Notes: generated by a model from the sequence alone, not told the origin. 64,000 nucleotides of DNA from Candidatus Flexicrinis affinis (GCA_016716525.1 JADJWE010000009.1:124001-188000); one strand, 5' to 3'; counted from the stretch's first letter, positions 52,953-61,702 are shown. Made by a program: numbers and translations.

Positions 52953-53863
52953 TGAACTTTCGACTCACGCGCGAATTCGCGATCGTCGCCGTCATCGTCG
53001 GCGCTATCGTATTGGCAAATCCCAACCTGTGGTGGCTGCTGTTCTTCGTGTTCAGCGGGTTCTGGTTCAACAACCAGCAGTCCAGTGGTCAGAGCGCGTC
53101 GCCCCGCCAGATGCCGCGCGGGCGCTACCGCGAGACACGCCGCACCGATGGCACCGAACGGCGCCCGACCACATCCAGCGAACTGCGCCGCCAGCGCCTG
53201 GAACAGTCGCAGGAAACGATGCCGGGCGTGTTCCCGCCGCGGCCGCTCGAGAGTGCGAACCCGGCACCGCGTGTGCCGCGCACATCGGCTGCCAAAGGCC
53301 CGATGCCGCACGCTGCAGACGCCGTGCGCGCTGCCGGTCAGTCGCTGGACGGCTTGGCGCTGCTGCCGGTCGACATCGGCCTGATGGTCTACACCGGAAC
53401 GCAGCGGCCCGTCCTTCATCGCGAGGCGCCGGTGCCCGACACGGTTGACTTCGTGCAGCCGTTCGTCGAGCTGCAGTTAAGCCGGCCCGCCGCGGGTACG
53501 CTGCGCTTCGAGATCCTTGACTCTACTGGCGACGTGGTGTACCGGCGCGAAGAGCGCGGTCAACTACCTGCCGGCCGTACGGCGGTCATTCCGGCCACGC
53601 GCATGCCTGTCGGCGACTTCCTGTTCACCGAAGGCGGGTGGACGCTCAACGTCTACGCGGCTGACACGCTGCTGGCATCGCACACCTTCGAGTGGGGCGA
53701 GCCTGCCGACGCGACCGGTGTCCTTCGCGAACACCTTGCGCAGGATGGCGAACTGAGCGCCGATCTGGCGATGCTGGTCGAGGACGCGCGCCTACAGCCG
53801 CTCTCGCTGGACGACTTGCTCGACGCGCAAGAAGAGCCGCAGCGCATGGCGCGCAGTTCGTAA
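52952..53863 (+). CDS. Membrane-anchored protein, paralogue of the preceding gene
   Basis: A 303-residue protein with one strong N-terminal hydrophobic region (about 10-42), an Arg/Pro-rich linker, then a beta domain with LLPVDIGLMVYTG, FVQPFVELQLSRP, RFEILDSTGDVVYRREE and GGWTLNVYAADTLLASHTF that parallels the previous protein. Acidic C terminus. Tandem paralogues with different linkers may form a hetero-oligomer at the membrane. Function unknown. Confidence 0.7.
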   Translation: MNFRLTREFAIVAVIVGAIVLANPNLWWLLFFVFSGFWFNNQQSSGQSASPRQMPRGRYRETRRTDGTERRPTTSSELRRQRLEQSQETMPGVFPPRPLESANPAPRVPRTSAAKGPMPHAADAVRAAGQSLDGLALLPVDIGLMVYTGTQRPVLHREAPVPDTVDFVQPFVELQLSRPAAGTLRFEILDSTGDVVYRREERGQLPAGRTAVIPATRMPVGDFLFTEGGWTLNVYAADTLLASHTFEWGEPADATGVLREHLAQDGELSADLAMLVEDARLQPLSLDDLLDAQEEPQRMARSS

Positions 53864-53934
53864 CCTGCCCATGCGTGGCAGTAGGTGCCTCCGGCGCATC
53901 TCGCGGTAGAATGATGCGCTAGGAGGCGCACGCG

Positions 53935-54795
53935 ATGATCGGCAAACGAATTCTCATCACCGGAGTCACCGGGCGGCTAGGGAGCCGTCTGGCGCACTTG
54001 CTCGACAACGGCAGCAATACCGTGATGGGGTTCGATCAACCCGCGCTTGACATCACGGACTGGGCGACCGTCCGGCAGGTGATTGTGAACGCGCATCCGG
54101 ACATCGTCGTCAATGCCGCGGCCATGACCGACGTCGACGGCTGCGCGCGCGATCCTGCACTGGCGCATCGCGTCAACGGGCTTGGTGCGGGTAACGTCGC
54201 TGCCGCTGCGTACGCCGCGCGCGCGCTGATCGTCCATATCAGCACCAACGAGGTCTTCGACGGCTCGTCAGCGCGCCCGTATCGCGAGTACGACTCGCCG
54301 TGCCCGATCAACCACTACGGCGAGAGCAAGTGGGCAGGCGAACAAGCCGTGATCCGCGTCAACCCGCGCCATGTGATCGTGCGAACGGCATGGCTGTTTT
54401 CGCATGGCGGGCGCAACTTCATTCACGCCATTCTCGGCGCGGCGCAGGCCGGCAAGCCGCTGCGCGTCGTGTGCGACGAGATCGCCAACCCGACCTATAA
54501 CAACGACCTCGCCGATGCCATCATCGCGCTGGCGCAGACCGAACGGCCGGGAATCTATCATCTTGTCAACGAGGGCGCGGCGACCCGCAACGCCTTCGCG
54601 CGGCGAATCCTCGACCGCAGCGGATATGCCGACACGCCGATTGCGCCGATTCTGCGCGCGCAGTGGCCGCGCCCGTCCACACCGCCGGCCCATGCCGCGC
54701 TGGACAATACTGCCGCGGCCTCGCTTGGGGTACGCCTGCGCCCATGGCAGACCGCACTCGACTCATTCTTGGAGCGCGAAGGGCTGCTGGCCTGA
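53935..54795 (+). CDS. dTDP-4-dehydrorhamnose reductase-like (RmlD) protein
   Basis: A 286-residue NAD(P)H-dependent reductase of the extended SDR type. ILITGVTGRLGSRLAHLL binds the cofactor, VVNAAAMTDVDGCARDP and HISTNEVFDGSSARPYREYD are RmlD signatures, and YGESKWAGEQ supplies catalytic Tyr and Lys. It probably completes dTDP-L-rhamnose or a related sugar; rmlA/B/C are not nearby. It is followed by a glycosyltransferase, which fits use of the sugar in a surface glycan. Confidence 0.85.
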   Translation: MIGKRILITGVTGRLGSRLAHLLDNGSNTVMGFDQPALDITDWATVRQVIVNAHPDIVVNAAAMTDVDGCARDPALAHRVNGLGAGNVAAAAYAARALIVHISTNEVFDGSSARPYREYDSPCPINHYGESKWAGEQAVIRVNPRHVIVRTAWLFSHGGRNFIHAILGAAQAGKPLRVVCDEIANPTYNNDLADAIIALAQTERPGIYHLVNEGAATRNAFARRILDRSGYADTPIAPILRAQWPRPSTPPAHAALDNTAAASLGVRLRPWQTALDSFLEREGLLA

Positions 54796-54838
54796 GCCGC
54801 CGCATTCTGCGCGCTGTACCGGATAGGTGAACTTAACG

Positions 54839-55993
54839 ATGCACATCGCGCTCAACGCGTGGTTCTGGGATCAGCCATACACCGGCAGCGGCCAGTACAT
54901 CCGCCGTTTGACGGCGGCGCTGCGTGCCGTCCGTCCCGATCTCAAGCTGACACTGGTGACGCCGCCGCGCATCGGCGCGCCGGAGAGTGTGCCTGACGGT
55001 GTCGCTGTCCACCGCGCGGGTGGGATCGGCGGCAAAGTCGGCAAGGTGCTGTTTGAACAGCGCGGGTTCCCGAACGCCGCACGTGCTGTCGGCGCAGACC
55101 TCGCCCATGTGCCATACTGGGGGCCGCCGCTGGCCTCGCCAGTGCCGCTGATCGTGAGTGTCCTCGACGTCATCCCGCTGGTGATGAAGGAGTACAGCGG
55201 CAGCTTGGCGGCATCCTTCTATACGTCGCTGGTGACGGCCGGCGCGCGCGGCGCCAACCACATCATCACCATCAGCCACGACAGCAAGAGCGACATCGTG
55301 GCGCATCTCGGCGCTGCAGCAGATGACGTCACCGTGACGCATCTGGCGGTGGACGACGTGTTTCATCCGCGCCTCGGCGCCGAGCGCGACGAGGCCGTGC
55401 GTGCCAAATACAAGCTCCCCGAGCGATTCGTGCTGTACCTCGGCGGCTTCGACGTGCGCAAGCAGGTTAACGAACTGCTGCTGGCCTATACCTACGTGAT
55501 GCGCGCCGAAGGCGATCAGGTGCCGCTGGTATTGGCCGGCCGCGAGCCGAAATGGGGCGGGCCGGTGTTCCCTGACCTGCGTAAGTACGCGCACGACCTC
55601 GGGCTGGACGACGTTGTGCAGTGGGTCAACGCGCCGGATGACGCCGACAAGCCGAGCCTGTACCGTCTTGCCGCCGCGCACGTGTGGCCGAGCCGCAAGG
55701 AGGGCTTCGGACTGCCCGTGCTTGAATCGATGGCATGCGGCACGCCGACCATCGCGTGGAACGCCCCGGTCATCGCCGAGGTCGTCGGGGACGGGGCGTA
55801 TTTGGTCGACTCGGCGCGCGAAATGGCCGGGGCGATCCTCGCCGTGCTGAACCAACAGCCGCTTCGTGATACGCTGGTGAATCAGGGTCTTGCACAGGTC
55901 ACGCGGTACTCCTGGCGCAAGACCGCGCGCGAGACCGCTGCGGTGTACGATCAGGTGCTGACGTCGCTTTCGACGGGTCAGGGAGGTGGATGA
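54839..55993 (+). CDS. GT4-family glycosyltransferase
   Basis: A 384-residue GT-B enzyme from ATG 54839 (AGGTGA upstream). The N-terminal domain has WFWDQPYTGSGQYIRRL; HVPYWGPPL and ITISHDSKSDI precede the linker, and the donor site is FVLYLGGFDVRKQV plus the EX7E motif in PSRKEGFGLPVLESMACGTP. It resembles mannosyl- or rhamnosyltransferases of the WbaZ/MtfB type. Ends with an ATGA overlap onto the pentapeptide gene. Confidence 0.88.
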   Translation: MHIALNAWFWDQPYTGSGQYIRRLTAALRAVRPDLKLTLVTPPRIGAPESVPDGVAVHRAGGIGGKVGKVLFEQRGFPNAARAVGADLAHVPYWGPPLASPVPLIVSVLDVIPLVMKEYSGSLAASFYTSLVTAGARGANHIITISHDSKSDIVAHLGAAADDVTVTHLAVDDVFHPRLGAERDEAVRAKYKLPERFVLYLGGFDVRKQVNELLLAYTYVMRAEGDQVPLVLAGREPKWGGPVFPDLRKYAHDLGLDDVVQWVNAPDDADKPSLYRLAAAHVWPSRKEGFGLPVLESMACGTPTIAWNAPVIAEVVGDGAYLVDSAREMAGAILAVLNQQPLRDTLVNQGLAQVTRYSWRKTARETAAVYDQVLTSLSTGQGGG

Positions 55994-56676
55994 TGGCAGA
56001 GAATCGGGGACTGCGCGCCCGCGTCGCGCGGCTGTTTCAGCGCCGCGCCGGCAACGAGCTGACCTATCTCGTGATGGGTTTGGCGCTGGGCATCATCATT
56101 TCGCGCGTCGGCGATCTGGTCAGCGATCAGCCGCGCTCGTTCTTCGAAAGCCTCGTGCCGGAGTTCATCGGCATTGTCTTTACCGTGTTCGTCATCAACC
56201 GGCTCGACTCTGTGCGCGAAGACCGTCTGATCCTCGAAAAGCTCCTGCGCGAGATGCACAGTCGCTATAACCCGGTGGCGCTGCAAGCCATCGAGGAACT
56301 GCGCGTGATGGGCTATCTCGACTCCGGCGCGCTGCGCGAACGCGACTTCCGCGGCAGCAGTTGGCAGGAAGCTAACCTGTACCGGGCCGATTTGCGCGGT
56401 GCCGACCTCAAGCACGCCGACCTCGAGAACGCCGATCTGTACGAGGCCAATCTGGAAGGCTCGACGGTGACCGCCGACCAACTGCGTATGTGCAAGACGC
56501 TGCGGCGCTGTACCATGCCGGACGGCTCACGCTACGACGGGCGCTACAACCTGCATTGGGATCTCCACCTGATGCGCCGCGACGGGTTCGACCCGAACGA
56601 CCCGACCAGCGCGGCTTCGTTTTACGAGGTGTCGCTGGAGACGTATCAGGCGGGGCAGGAAGCCGCGAAGCGGTAG
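55990..56676 (+). CDS. Two-helix membrane protein with pentapeptide repeats
   Basis: A 228-residue protein, translationally coupled to the glycosyltransferase (ATGA; GGAGGTGG upstream). Two helices at about 27-43 and 55-72 are followed by a helical stalk and a run of A(D/N)LxX units: ANLYRADLRGADLKHADLE and on for about eight repeats (residues 120-155), a short right-handed beta helix. The C terminus is charged. Such proteins are common but have no general function; here the sugar context suggests an envelope role. Confidence 0.75.
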   Translation: MMAENRGLRARVARLFQRRAGNELTYLVMGLALGIIISRVGDLVSDQPRSFFESLVPEFIGIVFTVFVINRLDSVREDRLILEKLLREMHSRYNPVALQAIEELRVMGYLDSGALRERDFRGSSWQEANLYRADLRGADLKHADLENADLYEANLEGSTVTADQLRMCKTLRRCTMPDGSRYDGRYNLHWDLHLMRRDGFDPNDPTSAASFYEVSLETYQAGQEAAKR

Positions 56677-56698
56677 GGAGGCGGCGGGAACCCTCTAG

Positions 56699-57076
56699 CC
56701 CTCACCCCCGGCCCCTCTCCCTCAGGGAGAGGGGAGAAAACGTTCGGAGACAAGGGTTACAGTCTGGCCAGCCGAACGTAGATGCAGCGTGCCAACTGAC
56801 CGCTGACTTCTGACGACTGAATACTGACTACTGGCAACTATCTCCTCATCACTCAGGACTCATCACTTGCTTCCATGAGCCCTCACCCCCGGCCCCTTTC
56901 CCAACCTTCGGTGCTCCCAATGGACATCAGGGTGTGGGGGGAACGATGTTCGGACACATGGGTAACAGTCTAGCCAGCCGAACGTAGATGCTGCGTGCTG
57001 GTTGCTGACGACTGACGACTGAATACTGCCAACTGGCAACTATCTTCTCATCACTCATCACTCAGGACTCATCACT
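56699..57076. repeat. Tandem duplicated intergenic unit (families A and C)
   Basis: Two direct copies of a 175-200-base unit, 56699-56873 and 56879-57076. Each begins CCCTCACCCCCGGCCCCT, then has a segment around AGCCGAACGTAGATG, then a CAGT/ACTG-rich family C part (GACGACTGAATACTG, CTGGCAACTATCT) and ends CAGGACTCATCACTT. The first copy keeps the family A hairpin (56711-56733); the second has lost it. This is the only content of the 385-base gap. Confidence 0.8.
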
Positions 57077-57511
57077 TCTTTCTCCGTCGGGTGACAAGTC
57101 GCCGGCGAGCCACGGCATGCCGTAGGCCACCGCCAGCGACCCGGCCTCGCCCAATGCCCGCCCCAACGATTGCACGTCGTGATAGGTCCACCAGTGCTTG
57201 CCGGATGGCACGATCGCCACGCCGAAGTCCTCCACCACCAGTGCAGACAGGTCGCGGCGCACGCCGTCGCTGCGCAGGAGCGTCACGCGGAAGCGCGACG
57301 GCACGCCGGACGACCACTCGGTGTCGGCATACGGCAGGTGTTGAAACTCGATGGTGGCGGTCAGCCCGTTGCCGAGTTGACTGCTAAAACGAAACTGACC
57401 GCCGGCCCACTTGAGCGGCAGTTCCTCCAATTGATAGCCCGCCGCCGAGAATGCTTGACCGACCACGGTCAACAGGAGATCACGGAAGGCGTCCTGCGCG
57501 GCCGGGTTCAT
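57062..57511 (-). CDS. Conserved hypothetical protein
   Basis: A 149-residue soluble protein. Mixed alpha/beta character, with QLEELPLKWAGGQFRFSSQL, FQHLPYADTEW and GKHWWTYHDVQSLGRALGEAG. The last residues and stop lie inside the duplicated repeat unit, so the C terminus (ERSDES) is repeat-derived. It lies 4 bases downstream of the deacetylase and is probably co-transcribed. No family recognised. Confidence 0.65.
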   Translation of the reverse strand: MNPAAQDAFRDLLLTVVGQAFSAAGYQLEELPLKWAGGQFRFSSQLGNGLTATIEFQHLPYADTEWSSGVPSRFRVTLLRSDGVRRDLSALVVEDFGVAIVPSGKHWWTYHDVQSLGRALGEAGSLAVAYGMPWLAGDLSPDGERSDES

Positions 57512-57515
57512 CGGA

Positions 57516-58256
57516 TCAGTTGATCTTCATCACCCGGAACGACTCGGCATACGGCACACCGATCGCCTGGCCAGACTCTTTGTCCCAGCCGCCGATGAAC
57601 TCGCGGATTTCCTCGCGGTCCTGAAGCTGCGACGCGTGCAGCATCAGTGCGTCCAGCTTACGCTCGAAATAGGCGCTGATATCGACTTGCAGCGTCGGCT
57701 TTTCGCTGAACATGAGGTACACATAGGTGACCTTGTGCGGTTCCAGCCCCTCGTCCAGCAGCTCCTCGAAGTACTTACGGTTGCCTGCGGCAGGGAATAC
57801 CGCATCAATCACCGTTTGACAGGCATAACGGTGGTCCGGATGGTTGATGTAGGTGTTTTCAAGCGTAAACAACATCGTCGGGTCCATCGTCGCCAACGTA
57901 TCCGGCTTGACGTGACGGATCACGCGGACAAGCTCGCGCCGCAGCTCCAGCGACGGCACGATCATGCCGTCCGGATGCCCGAGAAAGATGACGTCCTTGA
58001 CGCCGATCGAAGCGGCGGCAGCGCGCTGTTCGTCCTGCCGTATGGCGGCAAGTTGGGCGCGGCTGATGTCCGGGTCGTCGCTGCCCGCCGCGCCATCGGT
58101 GATCAGGCAGTAAGTCACATGGCTGCCGGCTTCCGTCCAGCGCGCAATCGTGCCCGCCATGCCGAACTCGATGTCATCCGGATGGGCGACCATGACCAAG
58201 GCGCGTTCTGGTACGTAGAACTCCGGAGCAGAGTTCTCGCTGGGTGTTTCCGTCAT
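57516..58256 (-). CDS. PIG-L family N-acetylglucosaminyl deacetylase-like protein
   Basis: A 246-residue zinc hydrolase. VMVAHPDDIEFGMAG holds the HPDD zinc and catalytic motif, LITDGAAGSDDPD follows, FLGHPDG is conserved, and NHPDHRYACQ provides the last zinc His. Relatives deacetylate GlcNAc conjugates in mycothiol or bacillithiol synthesis or lincomycin-type pathways; the substrate here is open. The FIGGWDKESGQ segment is typical of the LmbE-like subgroup. Confidence 0.87.
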   Translation of the reverse strand: MTETPSENSAPEFYVPERALVMVAHPDDIEFGMAGTIARWTEAGSHVTYCLITDGAAGSDDPDISRAQLAAIRQDEQRAAAASIGVKDVIFLGHPDGMIVPSLELRRELVRVIRHVKPDTLATMDPTMLFTLENTYINHPDHRYACQTVIDAVFPAAGNRKYFEELLDEGLEPHKVTYVYLMFSEKPTLQVDISAYFERKLDALMLHASQLQDREEIREFIGGWDKESGQAIGVPYAESFRVMKIN

Positions 58257-58288
58257 TCTGTAGTCCTCTCCCGGATTGAATTACCTTC

Positions 58289-59566
58289 TCAGCGTACGCG
58301 TTTCCACGTCGCTGTCAAGGCACCGGGCAGCAGCGGATTCAGCCGATAAATTGCGCCGTCCGGAGCATCGATAAAGATCGTGCCGTCGGTCGCGCGTTGA
58401 ATCGTGCGCGAACTGAGATCGATGCTGGCCGTGGCGAAGCCGATCGCGTCGATCCAATACCCGCCGAGGCCGAACTGCGTACAGGCCATCCAGCTAAACT
58501 GCTGCTGCGGCAGGATCGTCCCCGGTGTCGGCAGATACGAGCCGCACATGTTGTTGACGCCGTCCCACAAACTGGCGGCCTGCCCGTATTGATCGCTGGC
58601 GAACAAGCCGTTCTTGCCCGGGGCGCGCACCAGCGCATAGATCATATTCTGGCCGTCGGCGTTGGCGTTCAGCATCACGCCGAACTCGTTAGACTGATAC
58701 GCGCCGACGACAAGCTGCGACGCGGCGGTCGGACAGCCGACGTTCTCGGCCTGCGCGATGGCGTTGTCGAAGAACCACGAGAACGAGCACTGCACCAGCA
58801 CGCGGATTTCGACCGTCTGCGTGATTTCCTGTAGGCCGCGCCGCACGACGAGGCGGTAGAACACGCGCCCGGTCTGCACGTTGGGAATCGTGACGTTCAG
58901 TTCGCCGCTGACTTCTACCGGCGTGCGCGTGTTGACCGCACCGTTGGCGTCCTGCTGTTCGATCGTCGCCTCTTCGCCGTCGGCCTCCCAGAGCAGTGTG
59001 ATCTGTCCGCCGCCGGCGACGTCAGTGCTGCTGGCCGTGAAGCTGAAGATGCTCGGGAACGCGTTGGTCGGCTGGACCTCGGGTGTGATGGTACGGGTCG
59101 GCGTAGCCGTGGCCCGACGGGTCGGGGTACGCGTGGGCGTGGCCGTGCGCGTCGGGGTTGGCGTGCTGGTCGTCGTCACCGTCGGCGTCGGCGTGAAAGT
59201 CGGTGTGTCGGTCGACAGGGCGTCAAACGCGATGGCAGTGGCCGACGCATCCATAATGGCCTGCGCCGTGCTGTTCAACGCGGCGATAGCCGTTCGGGTC
59301 GGATCGAATTCGTTTGGAGTCTCGGTTGGTGTGATAGTCGGCGTATGCGTTTCCGTCGGCGTTCCGCTCGGTTCGCCGGTCGCCGAGGGCTCGGATGTCG
59401 CCGTCGGTTCGGGAGTGTCAGTGGGGGTATCGGTCGGCGTGGCGGTCGGCAGTTCCATCAGCGTCGGCAGCGGTTCGCTGCTTTGCAGGCCGGGATCATC
59501 GCACGCGGCAAGGACGACAAGGCTGAGACACAGTACAATCCACAACAGAGATGATTTCCGGATCAT
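58289..59566 (-). CDS. Lipoprotein with Thr/Pro-rich linker
   Basis: About 425 residues from ATG 59566. Signal peptide with lipobox LAAC, then SSEPLPTLMELPTATPTDTP and about 120 residues of TPT-type linker, interrupted by an Ala-rich helix (ALNSTAQAIMDASATAIA). A beta-sandwich domain (GGGQITLLWEADGEEATIE) is followed by a C-terminal domain with several Cys (VQCSF, VGCPTA, NNMCGSY, WMACTQ). The linker places it away from the membrane. Divergent from the M14 lipoprotein, with starts 13 bases apart. Confidence 0.75.
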   Translation of the reverse strand: MIRKSSLLWIVLCLSLVVLAACDDPGLQSSEPLPTLMELPTATPTDTPTDTPEPTATSEPSATGEPSGTPTETHTPTITPTETPNEFDPTRTAIAALNSTAQAIMDASATAIAFDALSTDTPTFTPTPTVTTTSTPTPTRTATPTRTPTRRATATPTRTITPEVQPTNAFPSIFSFTASSTDVAGGGQITLLWEADGEEATIEQQDANGAVNTRTPVEVSGELNVTIPNVQTGRVFYRLVVRRGLQEITQTVEIRVLVQCSFSWFFDNAIAQAENVGCPTAASQLVVGAYQSNEFGVMLNANADGQNMIYALVRAPGKNGLFASDQYGQAASLWDGVNNMCGSYLPTPGTILPQQQFSWMACTQFGLGGYWIDAIGFATASIDLSSRTIQRATDGTIFIDAPDGAIYRLNPLLPGALTATWKRVR

Positions 59567-59579
59567 AAGGAAACTCCGC

Positions 59580-60560
59580 GTGCGGGCTGGCAAGGCGTTA
59601 AGAGCAATAACGGCGCTAATGGTACTTCTGATGAGTGCTGCGTGCCAATCCAACGATAGTCCGGCACAGGATTTGCCCACGTTGATGGTGCTGCCGTCGC
59701 TGACGCCAAGCCCCGCCCCGACAGCACTCCCGACCCGCGACATGCGCCCGCTGCCGACGGCAGTCCCGACTGCGATGCCGACGCCTGTACCGCTGATCGT
59801 CCCGACTGCGCAGCCTTCTGCGCTGCCCGAGGTCTCGCCGACACCGACCTCTCTGCCGGATCGCTTCGTGTTCGGGCAGTCGGTCGAAGGCCGCGACCTG
59901 ATCGGCTACCGGATCGGCAGCGGCGAACGCGTGCTGATGCTGGTCGGCGCGGTGCACGGCGGGTTCGAGCAGCACACGTCCGACCTGATCGAGCAGCTCG
60001 CCGACCATTATCGCAGCACGCCGACCGATGTGCTGCCGCAGATCTCGCTGGTACTGATCCCCGCGCTGAACCCCGATGGTCTGGAGCGCGGGCGGGTGGC
60101 GGCGGGTCGGCTCAACGCCAATGGCGTCGATCTCAACCGCAACTGGCCGTGCGGATGGTCACCCGACGCCGTGTTTCGCGATCAACCGGTGAGCGCCGGC
60201 ACCGAGCCGCTCGATCAGCCCGAAACGCGCGCGCTGGCGACGCTGATCGAAGACCTTCAGCCCGGCGCGGTCCTATTCTTCCACGCCGCGGCGGCCGGGG
60301 TGTTCGCCGGGGACTGCGGCGGCGATGCGGGCAGCGCGGCCATGAGTGCGACATTCGGTACGGCAGCCGGTTACGAATACGGCAGCGACTTCTCCGACTA
60401 CGTGGTCACGGGTACCGGCCCGGCGTGGGTCAACAGCCTCGGCATTCCGTCCGCCGATATCGAGCTGACCAGCGCCACCGACCCGGAGTTCGACCGCAAT
60501 CTGGCTGGCGTTCAGGCGGTTCAATGCTGGCTGGCGCCGCTGTCGCCGGCCTGCGCGTAG
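59580..60560 (+). CDS. M14-family zinc carboxypeptidase lipoprotein
   Basis: A 326-residue exported enzyme from GTG 59580 (AAGGAA upstream). Lipobox SAAC, then QDLPTLMVLPSLTPSP linker. The catalytic domain has GAVHGGFEQHT (zinc His and Glu), LNPDGLERG, NANGVDLNRNWP (substrate-binding Arg/Asn), FFHAAA (third zinc His) and ADIELTS (catalytic Glu). All key residues are present. It removes C-terminal residues from peptides or cell-wall peptides outside the cell. Longer upstream frame is only antisense to the divergent gene. Confidence 0.88.
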   Translation: MRAGKALRAITALMVLLMSAACQSNDSPAQDLPTLMVLPSLTPSPAPTALPTRDMRPLPTAVPTAMPTPVPLIVPTAQPSALPEVSPTPTSLPDRFVFGQSVEGRDLIGYRIGSGERVLMLVGAVHGGFEQHTSDLIEQLADHYRSTPTDVLPQISLVLIPALNPDGLERGRVAAGRLNANGVDLNRNWPCGWSPDAVFRDQPVSAGTEPLDQPETRALATLIEDLQPGAVLFFHAAAAGVFAGDCGGDAGSAAMSATFGTAAGYEYGSDFSDYVVTGTGPAWVNSLGIPSADIELTSATDPEFDRNLAGVQAVQCWLAPLSPACA

Positions 60561-60622
60561 AGCCGTCCGTTGTGAAACGGCCGCCAAACCGCTACGATGG
60601 TCGCGGCGCTCAGGAGGGGGCG

Positions 60623-61633
60623 ATGCACCAACTGAACGAAATCATCGGCACCATGGCCGGCAAACGCGTGATCGTGATCGGTGACGCGATGCTGGACGAA
60701 TATCTGTACGGGCAGGCGACGCGCATCAGCCGCGAAGCGCCGGTTCCGGTGCTAGAGTACACCGAGCGGCGTGTGATCCCCGGCGGCGCGGCGAACCCGG
60801 CTGTCAACGCGGCCCGGCTTGGCGCGCACACGACTCTGATCGGCGTGATTGGCGGCGACGCGGCAGGGCAGGAGCTGCGGGCGGCGCTGTCGGAGCGCGG
60901 GGTTGACACGTCCGGGCTGATCGTCGCGGAAAAGCGGCCGACCGTCGTCAAGCAGCGCATTATGGCGCAGATGGGCCTGCGCTTCCCGCAGCAGGTCGCG
61001 CGTATCGACCGCATCGACCGGTCGCCGTTGGCTGAATCGCAGCGCAGCGCCGTGCTCGAAATGCTGGCGCGCTGCTTCGGCGAACAGACCGTGGACGTCG
61101 TCTTGGTGTCCGACTATCGCAGCGGATTGATCGACAGCGCCTTAGGGCAGGAGATTGTGGCACGGTGCCGCGCGTCCGGCGTGCGGCTGGCGGTCGATGC
61201 GCAAGGCGACTTCGACAAATATATCGGCTGCGGCGTGCTCAAATGCAACGCCGACGAGGCCGCGTCGTATCTTGGCACGTCTCTTCAGTCTGACGCAGAC
61301 TTTGCGCGTGCTGCGGCCAGTCTCGCCGATCGCCTGCAGATTGACGTGGGCGTATTCATCACGCGCGGCGCGGCTGGGATCACCGTCGGAATGCGGCAGA
61401 ACGGGGCTGCAACTGCAACGCACGTCCCGGCGCGCCATGTCGAGGACGTGTTTGACACGGTCGGCGCAGGCGATACCGCGATTGCGGTCATCGCGTTGGC
61501 GCTGGCCTCTGGCGCGGACGTGACTCGCGCGGCGGTGCTGGCGAACGCCGCAAGCGGAATCGTGGTGCGTCGGCTTGGGAACTACGCGCCCAGCCCCGAC
61601 GAACTGCGCGCGGCGCTCGAGGAGGGTGCGTGA
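60623..61633 (+). CDS. rfaE1: D-glycero-beta-D-manno-heptose-7-phosphate kinase (HldE kinase domain)
   Basis: A 336-residue PfkB/ribokinase-family enzyme from ATG 60623, with CAGGAGGGGG upstream. VIVIGDAMLDEYLYGQATRISREAPVPV is the N-terminal signature in part, PGGAANPAVNAARLGA follows, and DTVGAGDTAIAV near the end is the catalytic anion hole and base. Kinase only: the adenylyltransferase half is the separate gene at 36492. It makes heptose bisphosphate for surface heptose. Confidence 0.9.
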   Translation: MHQLNEIIGTMAGKRVIVIGDAMLDEYLYGQATRISREAPVPVLEYTERRVIPGGAANPAVNAARLGAHTTLIGVIGGDAAGQELRAALSERGVDTSGLIVAEKRPTVVKQRIMAQMGLRFPQQVARIDRIDRSPLAESQRSAVLEMLARCFGEQTVDVVLVSDYRSGLIDSALGQEIVARCRASGVRLAVDAQGDFDKYIGCGVLKCNADEAASYLGTSLQSDADFARAAASLADRLQIDVGVFITRGAAGITVGMRQNGAATATHVPARHVEDVFDTVGAGDTAIAVIALALASGADVTRAAVLANAASGIVVRRLGNYAPSPDELRAALEEGA

Positions 61634-61667
61634 CCATGCCGGAACTTATCATCGCTCGATACGCTGG

Positions 61668-61702
61668 CCCTCACCCCCAGCCCCTCTCCCTCAGGGAGAG
61701 CG
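61668..61702. repeat. Palindromic intergenic repeat, family A
   Basis: CCCTCACCCCCAGCCCCTCT followed by CCCTCAGGGAGAG, with the hairpin shortened by a GCG in the right arm. It begins 35 bases after the heptose kinase stop. Confidence 0.7.

Noticed and set aside
58881..59579. Upstream extension of the M14 gene with many GVGV repeats
   Set aside because: It is the antisense of the Thr/Pro linker of the divergent lipoprotein. The GTG at 59580 with its ribosome-binding site and signal peptide is the sensible start.
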